From Cerrena zonata (Eukaryota > Basidiomycota > Agaricomycetes > Polyporales > Cerrenaceae), in the NCBI GenBank assembly GCA_038087015.1, contig JASBNA010000003.1, forward strand, positions 868,001 to 932,000: a stretch of DNA of 64,000 nucleotides, read 5' to 3'. Positions 1-10,457 of the stretch are shown here, one piece after another. Numbering within the stretch: position 1 is the stretch's first letter; every line of letters starts with the position of its first letter. The notes under the pieces were generated by a model. The model was not told the origin of the DNA and ran no database searches. It saw only the letters and a list, made by a program, of their open reading frames with translations. The translations under genes were made by a program, and so were the position numbers.

Positions 1-151
1 TGAAGACCGTAACCTTTCCATCAGAACTTTGTTACATACCGGGACGGCCCTCGTAAATCTCCACGGCCCACCCCATCTTGGCCAATGAGATGGCAGTTAG
101 ACATCCAACGGGACCTGCTCCCACTATAACTGCTTTTCGCGGCGCAGACAT
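1..151 (-). CDS. BNA4: Kynurenine 3-monooxygenase, N-terminal fragment (partial)
   Basis: Only the first coding exon (151 down to 40) lies in the window; an intron with a GTATGT donor starts at 39 and the rest runs off the left edge. The translated start reads MSAPRKAVIVGAGPVG and continues CLTAISLAKMGWAVEIYEGRP. That is the Rossmann beta-alpha-beta FAD fingerprint (GAGPVG) followed by the acidic residue that contacts the FAD ribose. The family hydroxylates L-kynurenine to 3-hydroxykynurenine in the de novo NAD pathway, usually at the mitochondrial outer membrane. The start and spacing match kynurenine monooxygenases closely, but with 37 residues visible another group A flavoprotein monooxygenase cannot be fully excluded. 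Confidence 0.72.
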
Positions 152-2573
152 TCTACCTATTGGGTAACCTATCTCATCGGTGTTGTTCTAGACTTCATTC
201 AGACTCAGCGTGGAATCGCTAAAGCATACCTGAGTAACTTGATTGTTCCTGACTAAAAAGACAGGGAATGGAGTCAGCATGCGAACATAACGGGCACGGC
301 AAACAACGTTAGAAGCTCACCCACGACAAGATGCTAGTCTTACTCCTCGGTGTAACTATCGAAGCTGTTGTGCAATTTGCACCTCACCCAAGTCGCTTCA
401 ACGAATGACGTTGGGCCCCTTTACAATCTAGGTTCTCGATCGGTCTGATCAATACGCGAGCGGCGATTCCCGAGCTCTTCCGATAATTAACTGGCTGTGT
501 AGCATGTGCCTCCGTTTACAAGGTACCACTACCCCATCGTTGTAAAATAAAAAAGACAGAACTTGAAGTTATGGACAGATTCGATCACAAGGTTGGTTCA
601 CCGGTATCCGTCAGGGCAGTTAATTTTAGCTGTCTATCGACTCAGCGACATCTCCGATTGTACGCATTAGGCAGTCATTTCATATTGCCAAAACATCCCC
701 ACAGGGGTGTTAGGTTCACATACCGATTTGCATCTAATTGAGTAGACTGCATCAGGGATTGTAAGGTTGTTAAGGCCGGCAACAAATAATGAACCTAAAC
801 ACGGTGATCCGAAGCACAGGTCTGATGCATTGGTTGTGATATACATGTGTTGTACACGAGATGAAATGACGAAAATGACGGACAAATGCTCCATAAAATA
901 CATGAAAGCGTTCAGGGGCCCGGAACCAATGTCAAAGGTGCCATATGCTTTCTGTGTGAGGCTGGGGATACCACGGAATTTAAAGTCACCAAAATGGTGA
1001 GCGGGGCGCTGAGGTACGGTCCCCATATCGCCAAGTAAGCTAGTCGGTATATCAACGTAAAAGTGTTATGCAACTTTTCCACCCTAAAGATGGTCGTAGA
1101 TGCAGGGAAGGGACGTTGAGGTAGAAACCTAGAGCACTCTTCACCACTCCACTTCAATACTGGGTCCGAAGTCAGGAGTGAAAATAGCTTCCAAGCGCTT
1201 CAGCCCAGATCTATTTCGAATTTGTGCCTGTTTAGGGTTGTTGACATCAGTATATTCCTAGTTCGTCAGGGGCCTTGGCACCAGCTTGAGGACGAGCTGT
1301 GCAGCTAATGGTTTGCTCAATCTTGAAAGCCACCGTACATCCAAGGTTTTGCTCTTCTTCATACTTTTAATTGCTTTCCGCTACCGATATAATCACATTT
1401 TCCCTCGCTGATCATATCTCTTGGCCAGAATTTGAGTTTTGTGCCCGAGTCACCAAAAATAGCGATATTGTCTTCCTACCGGCGAGAAATCCGAGGAAAT
1501 ACACAACACCGGTGCGATCTGCTCTTGTAGCTTTCATACAATTCATGTAGACTTACACGCCATCGCACATGCATGCAGAAGGTCGTCACATTCAATGAAA
1601 GCATATGCGACATTCTATAATATGTGAAACTAGTTTTTCCGGTCAATACGGTTGCGATAATAATGCGGAGATGCACACGAGTCTATGGAAGTTGCTCAAG
1701 CTCGTTTTATCTCGGGCTTGAGGATCGTGTACCTCTATGGCATATGTTCAACCTCAGAAGGAACATGACGAATACTCATGCTAGGGTCCTCCAGGGTCCC
1801 ACTTCATTTCCGCTCTAGCTCAGTAACCCCGAGAGGTGACGTGCTGGTTCTCCTCGGTGCTTCGTAATTTCTAGCGGCAAAATGACAAAATTTCTCGTCT
1901 TCTCAATTCAGCGATCCTACGACCAGGATCTTGAAGGTGAGTATATTGCCTCGGATGGCTCGCGCCGTTTGTAATTTTCAGCAGAAGACCAACACGATAC
2001 GGGAAAAGGCGATCCCGTTGTGGAATATCATATTGTGGATTCCAAGTTGACTGTCGAGTTATGCTTATCTCGACTTTCATTTTCGAACGGGCCCGCCGCA
2101 CTGTTTTGTCACATTGTTCCTTGCTGTAATTCGTCCTCGGATTTTCTCACATATGCTTCATTCGCTCTACATTACACTCCTATAATCCAATCTTTTTCAA
2201 AATGACGGTTCTACAGCAAGTATTCTTCTCACCATACGTAGTTAATGCTCACATCTTGAGGTCATCGTGCATGAACATTTTCCCCTGTTGCCAAGTTGAT
2301 AGAACTCAGCGAGCCTCTTCACAATCCGTAGAAATTCTGCTAGATTTCGGACAACAATATCACACCCTGTGTGCTCGCAGCAGTTCGCAGTCTCGTCATG
2401 AGTTATGCCTTGCACTTTACAGGGCAATAATGCCACGTGTATCGTAAGCGCAGTGATGTCAGCGCTGAAGGGCTTGACGCGTCGAACGCGGCGGCAAGCT
2501 CGGCGAGCGAAGTTGACAATCATCCCTTACAGCCTCCCTGAGGGCTCTTCGTCTCTCCCACCCATCCGACGCC
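152..2573. other. Gene-free stretch (2.4 kb)
   Basis: I see no supportable gene. Open frames here are short; the longest, 119 codons on the minus strand at 667-1026, resembles no family I know, has no clear splice partners and overlaps another minus-strand frame. The first few hundred bases should hold the promoter of the kynurenine monooxygenase gene and the last few hundred that of PIS1. An ACGCGT followed by a second ACGCG lies at 2477-2489, about 90 bp upstream of the PIS1 start. Degraded coding sequence cannot be ruled out without a database search. Confidence 0.5.
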
Positions 2574-3578
2574 ATGGCCAGCAATACGAATCTCCGACGA
2601 CGAAGCTCTCTTCATGTTATTGACGCAAAGGTCGCTGTCGATCTAGCTACGGCTCAGACGTACTCCGAGGTCTCTGAGAACGTATTCCTTTTCGTACCAA
2701 ATCTTATAGGCAAGTTTCCGCACACATCACTTGCTATATTGTTTCTTATATCTCTTCTGATGACACAGGCTATTTTCGAATCATCCTCGCTGGAGTTGCA
2801 CTCCATTTCATGAACTACCACCCGAAATACTGTACAATTGCCTATGGTATCTCCTGTTTGCTGGATGCTGCGGACGGACACGCAGCTAGGGCTTTGAAAC
2901 AAACATCTAAGTTTGGAGCTGTACTAGATATGGTCACTGATCGGTGCGTATCTCTTTTATGACAAGTCCGAGGCTATATCTCATGATATCAACAGGTGTA
3001 CAACTTCCACTTTGTTGTGCTATCTCTCATCAGTGTACCCAGAGCTTACGCTTGCGTTCCAACTCTTGATCACCTTGGACTTTAGTAGTCACTACATGCA
3101 CATGTACAGGTGAGGTTCTGTCTACGATCCTGCTTGACCTTTGCTTATCGTGCGGCTCTTCAGCTCGCTGCTTACCGGATCCCGAAGCCACAAAGCTGTG
3201 ACCAGTGATGTCAGTTGGATATTGTCGCTGTACTATAACCCCGTATGTGCACATTTTATATTGTCATGAATGCCACTGAGCTATTTTCAGACTCTGCTTT
3301 TCATTATCTGCGCTGGCAATGAAATGTTCTTCGTCGCGCTTTATCTTATGAAATGGGTTCACACGCCGCTCTGGCGTTCATTGGGTTTGGAATCTTCTTT
3401 CCTTCTGAACCTCAGTTGGCCAGAGTTGATGGCCGCGGTGTGCCTCCCTATCTGCGCCCTGAAAAACATCATTAACTTGGTGCAGCTTTGGAAAGCTTCC
3501 AAGATCCTGGTTGGTGTCGACCTGGCGGAGAGAGCGAAGGAACGGGAGGAGGCTGCTCAGCGGGCGAAAAAGATTTGA
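2574..3578 (+). CDS. PIS1: CDP-diacylglycerol--inositol 3-phosphatidyltransferase (PI synthase)
   Basis: Exons 2574-2709, 2769-2943, 2996-3109, 3164-3242 and 3291-3578 join to a 263-residue protein with all phases consistent. It carries the full CDP-alcohol phosphotransferase signature D-x2-D-G-x2-A-R-x8-G-x3-D-x3-D, starting DAADGHAAR at about residue 75 and spanning the exon 2 end. Several hydrophobic segments follow, and a charged C-terminus rich in Lys, Arg and Glu. The length is close to fungal PIS1 proteins. The enzyme condenses CDP-diacylglycerol with myo-inositol to make phosphatidylinositol in the ER. Intron 1 (2710-2768) has a GC donor (GCAAGT) instead of GT; reading it as GC-AG is the only way to keep the family frame. 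Another enzyme of the same superfamily, CHO1, lies about 6 kb downstream on the other strand. Confidence 0.93.
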
Positions 3579-3865
3579 ATCGAAACGTACCACGTTTCTC
3601 CCATATGACATTGCTAATATCACCTATAATGTGCTTACTTCTCGTCTCCGGTATATATATCTATCGTAAAGTAGTGGATGAATAGTGTATAATTCCATTA
3701 CTTCGTCGGCCCTCGTGGGTTCCGTATCTCTGGGTGAGGATGGGCGCTTGACGCCAAATAGTGCAAGCGTATGGCTGGTGAAGCACGTTATTTGAAAGCA
3801 ATAATAATTGTGTCTCTGGATCCTTTCTACGTCGTCTGGAAAGGCGACTTGCTGCTTCCTTTTGA

Positions 3866-6800
3866 ATGCGGTCTCAGTTTCTTGTGCGCAGGACGCGGTC
3901 GTTGCTCAAGACCTCCCCCTTCTCTTCTCAACGTGCTTTAATTTCGTCTAGCCGACCCAGGAAATATCCTCGGAAAGTCCTTGCTACTTCTGCTAAGCTA
4001 CCCATAGCGGAACGTTCTACTTCTTCTGCTGCTCTCACACATTCCGGTCCCCCAGCAAACGGCGATGTACCGGATACACCCCCTCCTGAAGAACCTAATG
4101 GTCACGACGAGAATCCCTCGGAGGATCCACAAGCAGAGCCTGAACCTGACATAGAAGTCATTGAGGTGACAGAAGTAGGGAAAACCAGACGTCGAGGAAG
4201 GCCTAGTAAAGATTCTATCGGACCTTTGCCAGGAGAGCTAGATATTCTCTGGATCCCCGATGAACCTACCGATATTGAACAGGTGGCCTCCGCATCCTCA
4301 GCCAGTTCCACATCCACAGTTGACCCTGCACTACCACCACCTGAAGTCATGGAAGAGATTATGACCAATCTCGTGTTACCCTGCACCCTCAAATCCAACA
4401 CAAGGCTAGTTACGCGATTTCCGGCCCTACTGTGGAACCTACATTTGCCTTGTACTGTCCCATAGAAGGTAGCGACTATGTTTTGGATGCCACGGTCCGT
4501 GAGATGGGACGTCAAGCCAATGCGGACGTAGTGGTGCTAGATTCAGCTCAATTGGCCGCAGGGGAGTGCGGTCATTTCGGCAAATGTATGTTCTTATTTT
4601 TCACAGTTAATATCCTACTCACGTCGCATTATAGCTGCTTCAGTTTTCAAACCACCCCAAAACCCACTTCATTTCAGTGCTTCGAGAACTCGTCCTTCCC
4701 CTCGGCCTTCCGAAGCAGAAGAAAATGCTGATGATAACGAATACTCAACAACGAGTCAACAGCTGACCTTTCATGTGATGACACCGGTACCCATGGGACG
4801 TACTGGTCGGACGATCCTCCGACAAGCAAAGGGTAACTCATCCACGTCAAAGATGAGGGCTTTGTTCGATGAACTTATTAATATTCAGCCGCCAACGTCA
4901 TCGGAGGCATCTCCACCGCGTCGGCCACGCATAATCTACATTCGTGATTTTAATACACTCGCAGATTCCGCCTCGACATGGTATCCTGCTTTACTGGCTT
5001 CTGTACGGCAGCGAAGAGTAGGAGTTATGACAAGGTCAACATCACCTGTCCTTAACCCTACCACCATTGTCTTCGGTGTCTCACCATCATTACTCCCATC
5101 TCCGGCCACGCCATCTTCACGAGCTTCTGGGATCTTACAGCAACTTATGCAATCCCGGGGAAAGCCACCGTCAAGACGTAAGCCTAGTAAAGCTGACTAC
5201 GGCGAGAGCGAAGAAGCCAATCAAGCTAGAGAAGCTCGTCTAATTAACCGTCTACGGAGATGGCAGAGGGGTGATTCTGCTCTCTACGACGAGATCCCTC
5301 GGTTGTCTACGTCGAGTAGCCCCGCAGAGCAATCCAGCGGCTCAGATGGACAACCAGAAGTAATTGTAATGGACGGAGGCGAAGGCTTATCCGATTTTTC
5401 GTCAATCGCTGATGTGCTGAAAAGTCGTCTCAACAAAGCGGTCAATAATTCTCCCCCATCCTCTGGCTCGTCAGAAACTTCCGATGACCCTTTCTTCCGG
5501 ATATCTGTACTCGTCCTAGTCTACGGCAACCAGAGCGGGAAAAAGAATGTAGGGTTTCCAGACGGAGGGAAATTAATGAACTCACCATGCGTATGGCTGT
5601 CTCCGCTGTTGGCGGCACTCTTGACAAACTCAACCCCATTTCCGATTCACCCAAAGTCGCCGAAGAGCATTCAGCCGATCAAGCTGAGACTGTACCTGAG
5701 TCACCTGCTAAGAAGGTTTGGGATAGCTGGGGTAACAAGATAGACCTTTGGTCAGCTGTGCGACAAGTAGCTGATAGAGCCGTTGGGACTGTTCTTGCCC
5801 AACCCCGTCTTGGACTTGATTCTCTAAACGCTATACCCGTCCCTTGGTCTGCTGTCTTCCATGCATGGGATGGGCAGAATCGACAGAGACATTCACGCAA
5901 GTCTTGGATAGAGCAATCTATCGAGAAGGACGCTCAAGAGGAAGAAGGCGAGGGTGAGAAGAAGGAAAGGAAAGAACCGGTAGATGAGGTCGTCCAACAG
6001 GTAAAGAAGGAGGCTGAAGACGGTGAACTTGATCAGTATCAGCAACGGCTGGTACAGTGTATAGTCGATCCAGGTCGGTATTTCACAGCCCACATTTCTC
6101 AATGAATGCTGATATGCAATTCTTTATTTTTAGGATCACTAAGGACTACCTTTGACCAGGTTCACCTACCCCCGCATACAATTGACTCTGTACGGACAAT
6201 TGTATCATTACCTCTTCTTCACCCGACCGCCTTCCAGTCGGGTATTCTTAAAGACCACAGTATGACAGGATGTCTCCTTTTTGGACCACCGGGTACCGGT
6301 AAAACGCTCGTTGTTCGTGCCTTGGCGAAGGAGGCAGGTTCCCGCATGCTCCTGGTGCAACCCTCCGACGTTATGGATATGGTAAGTCGGTTTCCAAACA
6401 TTGGTATCATTTAATTATGTACTAAATTAAACTCGCCTATCTTCTAGTATTATGGAGAAGCGGAGAAACTCGTACGGGCTGCCTTCACCCTCGCGAGAAG
6501 ACTCGCGCCGTGTGTGGTTTTTATTGACGAGATTGATGCTTTGTTCGGAGCTAGAGAGCGCGGTGGTGGTGACCATGCCCACAGAGGTACCATCACGGAG
6601 TTTATGCAAGAAATGGATGGTCTAAAATCTTCCAAGGATGACAACATCGTTGTTATTGGCGCCACCAACCGGCCGTTCGATCTTGACGACGCTGTCCTCC
6701 GTCGTTTGCCTAGAAGGTTGTTGGTCGATCTTCCAGGCGAGAAGGAAAGAGAAGGTTTGATGATTATTACAATATTTCAAGAATTTGCCGCTTACCTCCA

Positions 6801-7582
6801 CATTCTTTTTTCTAGAAATTCTCAAGATTCTCTTGCGAGACGAACAACTGGATAGTGATGTTGATCTGTCCGTACTGGCTCGGCGCGCAGAAAATTTCTC
6901 GGGTTCTGATTTGAAGCGTGCGTGTTTCTCAACGTTCTACCTTTTTTCTCTAACCTTTTCTTTCAGATCTGTGCGTCGCTGCTGCATTGGATGCCGTAAA
7001 AGAGCGTGTTTCGGTACCTTGGAGACCTTCTCAAGCAACTACTGAACCGTCAAGGAGACTTCAGTGGCCGCTTCACTGCCGACTTCAGGCTCCGAATCTC
7101 TTCTTACCGCTGGCCAGGAGATAAAATCTTTCACCGAATCAGAGTCGGAGTTGACACAAGTTACAACCGCTTCTAAAACAATAGAAGAGATTTCCAGTAA
7201 CTCATCAAATTCTACCACACTCGAGAAGCCATCCCAGCCGTCGACGACGTCTGGTCAGGTTGTGAAGCCTGTCGAGGAGCAAGTAGCTACACTCGAATCA
7301 CCGTCTGCATCGTCTAGTGCTACACCGACGACAACGTCATCCGCGCCCGAACTAGCGACCCCGCCTCGCACGCTGTCATGGCGTAATTTCGAAGTTGCCT
7401 TGAAGGAAATCACACCCTCATCCTCCGAGTCTCACGCATCGCTTGTTGACCTTCGCAAATGGAATGAGGAGTTTGGCGAAGGTCGAAAAGGCAGGAAACA
7501 GCATGTGTGGGGCAAGGGTAAATTCGGATTTACGACCAAGCCTCTCGATGGTGAGGCTAAAGTTGTCAACCCATCTTCATGA
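3866..7582 (+). CDS. AAA ATPase of the meiotic/Msp1-like clade, long N-terminal extension, three apparent frameshifts
   Basis: Exons: 3866-4585, 4635-6073, 6134-6381, 6448-6754, 6816-6917, 6967-7582. The C-terminal third is one AAA module: Walker A GPPGTGKT near 6283, Walker B with FIDEIDALFG near 6520, the IGATNRP second region of homology, and arginine-finger residues in LRRLPRR. The YYGEAEKL pore segment and the C-terminal lid resemble Msp1/ATAD1, spastin and katanin. The start is rich in Arg and Ser and lacks acidic residues, so mitochondrial import is likely. About 800 residues precede the AAA module. The frame must gain one base near 4373-4381, near 5515 and near 7048. Each site lies where conserved-looking sequence resumes in another frame, and exon phases fit only if one base is added in each of exons 1, 2 and 6. 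The corrected length would be about 1144 residues. Substrates are unknown. Sequence error is more likely than a pseudogene, but a pseudogene is possible. Confidence 0.8.
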
Positions 7583-7729
7583 TTGCTTTGACATTTTCAC
7601 GGTATGCGATAATGTAGATGGAGCAATATATATGATTCAGTAGACTACCAAGAATAGAGGCTAATTAGTACAGATATACAAACACACAGGTCTAATCTAA
7701 TCAAAATGGTTTGGATGGTAAATACATTA

Positions 7730-9029
7730 TCATCGACGACCCTTTCGCTTCTGTGTGCGAGGTGGAGGAGAATCTTCTTCCTCTTCGTCGTCCTCTTCCA
7801 TCTCTTCGTCGCTAGCCACCGCCTTTCGTTTACCCTTACCCTTACCCTTACCTTTGCCATTCTGTTTGGCTTGAGAAGGCTGGGATTGGCGTTGCGAGGG
7901 TTCAGCTTCCTCTTCTTCGTCTTCGTCTTCACTCCTTTCCTCGCTATCTCTCTGTTTAGCACGACGTTTGCCTTTGTCCTGCCCGTCTCGCCATGCTTCC
8001 TCGCCCACGGGTTGGGGTTGCCAATGGTTATTGCAAGTCGGGCAGGTTTGTCCATTACGCTTGTAGCGGTTGTAGCAGTAGGTGTGCATTCTAGTCTTGC
8101 ATTGAGCGGTACTGCACCGAACACCTCGGGTGATGATCTGCGTAAAAACGAATGTGTTTAGTTGATGTCCTGATCACAAGGAGGAGCGAAAAAGACTAAC
8201 ATCCAAGCAAATAGTGCATTCGCAGATTTCGTCTGGGTATTCCGACTTGAGATAAGCCGGTAATTCAACTAATGTTCTCTGGGAGAGCGAGTATCGTCCT
8301 TTTCTGTTAGGACGAAAAAAGTCAGTGTTAATTCTGGGACAAAGCGAGAAGCACGTACTTGCTCTTGTCGAGCCAACCTTTGGCCACAAGGCTTCCCAAC
8401 AGGATTTCGGCTTGGGCTTTGGTCATTGTTTGTTTGAGTGTGTTGACTTCACGAAGAGCAGCCAGGGATGATACACAAAACGATTCGTTGGGTGCAAGCA
8501 TAATTTGCTCAACCTGTAGGTTTGCATTCAAAGACGGGTATCTTCATAGAAAATGGTGCGCACTTACAACCGCTTTGAAAAAGGCAATTTCTGCTGGTGA
8601 ATAGTCTGTTGCGATCTGTGCGACTTCATCGCCTCTTCGGTTAACCTTTGATAGCATAATAAGAATGAATGTGTTTTCTTCATGCAGATATAGACAAGGA
8701 CTTACGATCGCGTATATTTCGTCACCCGTATCTTGATCATGGGTCGCAGCAAATTCCAGATCGAGGGGATTTAATGAGTCGTTAATCTTGGTCACAAACC
8801 CATCCCATGCGACCCTACTATCAGAGAAAGGAATTTCCAGAGTTTCGTCTGCGGCTGCATGAGACATTCGCGTCAATCAACGCGCATTTTACGACGAACA
8901 TTCGAATCAAGTACCTGTTACAGCGTCCACACATTTTTGCCATATTTTGACAGCTAGTTTCTGAGATACCACTTTTCTCGAGAGAACAGCTTGAAGGAAT
9001 AACCTCTGAACATCATTCGAGGAGACCAT
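7730..9029 (-). CDS. NSE1: SMC5-SMC6 complex subunit NSE1 (RING-like)
   Basis: Exons on the minus strand: 9029-8915, 8854-8706, 8645-8568, 8513-8359, 8303-8201, 8137-7730, giving 335 residues. The N-terminal two thirds match the winged-helix region of NSE1 (start VSSNDVQRLFLQAVLS). A C4HC3 RING-like domain follows: CTIC, then two Cys, MHTYC, and CPTC near residue 225. The tail is unusual: alternating Lys/Gly runs and acid blocks (EEEMEEDDEE-like), ending in basic residues. NSE1 pairs with NSE3 and acts as the E3 subunit of the SMC5/6 complex in recombinational repair and fork stability. An in-frame ATG exists 24 codons further upstream; the one at 9029 is chosen because the family starts there. 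It converges with the AAA gene, with about 150 bp between stop codons. Confidence 0.92.
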
Positions 9030-9066
9030 CGTGTACGAAAGAAAGAGGTAATTACGGGCGTCAAAG

Positions 9067-9098
9067 CGCGTCGAGACGCGTTTCGCGTGTTGTCGCGT
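9067..9098 (-). promoter_or_regulatory. Cluster of four MCB-like ACGCG elements upstream of NSE1
   Basis: CGCGT occurs at 9067, 9077, 9084 and 9094, four times in 32 bp, and one copy is a perfect ACGCGT (9076-9081). Read on the gene strand they are ACGCG cores, 38-69 bp upstream of the NSE1 start codon. One copy sits in a CACGCGAAA context that resembles the SCB element. ACGCGT is the MluI cell-cycle box bound by MBF in fungi, which drives G1/S transcription. Function here is inferred from sequence only. Confidence 0.6.
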
Positions 9099-9337
9099 CA
9101 AAGACCTGCCTATTTCGGGTTCACGCTCGAGTCAAAAGAAGCGGATAAATCTCGCAAATTGTCTACAAAAACACGTGAAAATATAAAGAGAAGGGGTACG
9201 GTATGATATTCCAGTCGTAGATCTCGTAACGTAGCTAATCGTAAAATAACCCGCGAAGCCCTCAGGTCCGTGTGTGATCCTGAATACTAGTACTGCGCCA
9301 GTCTAGAGAAAACTCCGCATTCATCCCACATTTTTGC

Positions 9338-10203
9338 TCAAGGTTTCGGTACTCTAAGCGTCTTGCTGACCATTGCGGCAGCCCAAAGACCGAAGATGAT
9401 ACTGACCGAGTGAAGTTCACCCTTTCCACCAGGCAATCCCCAGAGGGTGATAGTGCCCCAAGGGATGCCCGCTTTGCCGTCAATCCATCCCATCTTGGTC
9501 CAGTAGATAAATGTTGAGACGAGTCCTAATGATGAGGGGATGGGAAGTCCTTCGAAGTATTGTGCCTTGCCCTTCTTGTCTTTGGGGACCAATGCTACGG
9601 TTGCGTTGAACCGAGCGAGCCGAGCAAGACCACAGCAGATGAATGCTGTTAGGATGACCGTATCCAGGTATGTGCGCAGTCCGATGACAAAGGCCAGTAG
9701 CGCGGGGGCGACGCCGAACGATATCTGCTTACTCCATGAGCATAATGAGATTGAACGAGAGCTATGGATGTACTCACAAGATCAGCCAAACTATCCAATT
9801 CCTGGCCAAGCATACTGCTCTCGTTTCTCCATCTCGCAATTTTGCCATCCATAAAGTCGAACATGAGTCCGCCTATGGGGAGCAATAGGGCAGACCACAG
9901 GTGGTCTTCGTCATGTGTCGCAAGGTACGTGGCGGACATGAATATGGAGAGTGAACCACAAACTCCATTCATGATGGTGACAAGATCTGCAAGACGGAAA
10001 TTTCTGTAAATAAAACCGCAAAAAAACAGGAAATATTGAGCCCATGACATGAATGGTATTAAGGAAATGAAATAGTGGCAGCACCTCACTAAAGAGAAAT
10101 GACCCTCTGTGTCTTGATATTGTTGGAGTGCAGAGATCTTGCTTTCGTCCATGATGCTGCTTGAGCCATTTCCTTTTGCTTTGGCATTCTTTCGCTGGCT
10201 CAT
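9338..10203 (-). CDS. CHO1: CDP-diacylglycerol--serine O-phosphatidyltransferase (PS synthase)
   Basis: Exons 10203-10085, 10003-9778 and 9724-9338 give 243 residues. The CDP-alcohol phosphotransferase signature is complete: DFMDGKIAR, then 8 residues, then G-x3-D-x3-D (GQELDSLAD). The following exon reads ISFGVAPALLAF and CCGLARLARFN, both typical of type II phosphatidylserine synthases. A polar start precedes multiple hydrophobic segments. The enzyme transfers serine onto CDP-diacylglycerol in the ER to give phosphatidylserine, the precursor of PE and PC in fungi. The gene is followed on the same strand by NSE1 and shares a 254-bp divergent promoter region with NUG1. Confidence 0.94.
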
Positions 10204-10457
10204 TTTTGGAGAAGAAGTGAAAGAACTGCTACTCGTGTGCGTGGACTGAAGGAAAGGTGGTGAAGAGGGGGATTCGGAGCACGAGGGAGGAGCACAGTCG
10301 TCTATACGGCGGGTATACTGCTCCTCCCGGCAATTGACGTACAGCTTTAGACTTGTTATGCATCGAGGTTAGGGTTCCGATCACGAAACTTTCCAAGATC
10401 GAATTTCACAAATGCAGCAACTGCTCTCAGTAGCCTCCCTCCTGTTCTCATTTCATC
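10204..10457. promoter_or_regulatory. Divergent promoter region of CHO1 and NUG1
   Basis: The 254 bp between the CHO1 and NUG1 start codons must contain both 5' regions. No TATA box or inositol-type (CATGTGAAAT-like) element stands out. Purine- and pyrimidine-rich stretches near both starts are the only visible structure. Confidence 0.5.

Noticed and set aside
667..1157. Two overlapping minus-strand open frames of 119 and 81 codons
   Set aside because: No family resemblance, no consistent splice partners and no promoter signal; treated as chance or decayed sequence.
7014..7054. Possible 41-nt intron in the AAA gene that would absorb the third frame break
   Set aside because: It would remove the VPWRPSQ segment that looks conserved, is shorter than other introns here, and has a weak donor. 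Kept only as an alternative.
7826..7856. Tandem CCCTTA units that look like a telomere repeat
   Set aside because: On the minus strand these are GGT/AAG codons of the NSE1 Gly/Lys run. The unit TAAGGG is not the fungal telomere repeat TTAGGG, and the run is interior and in frame.
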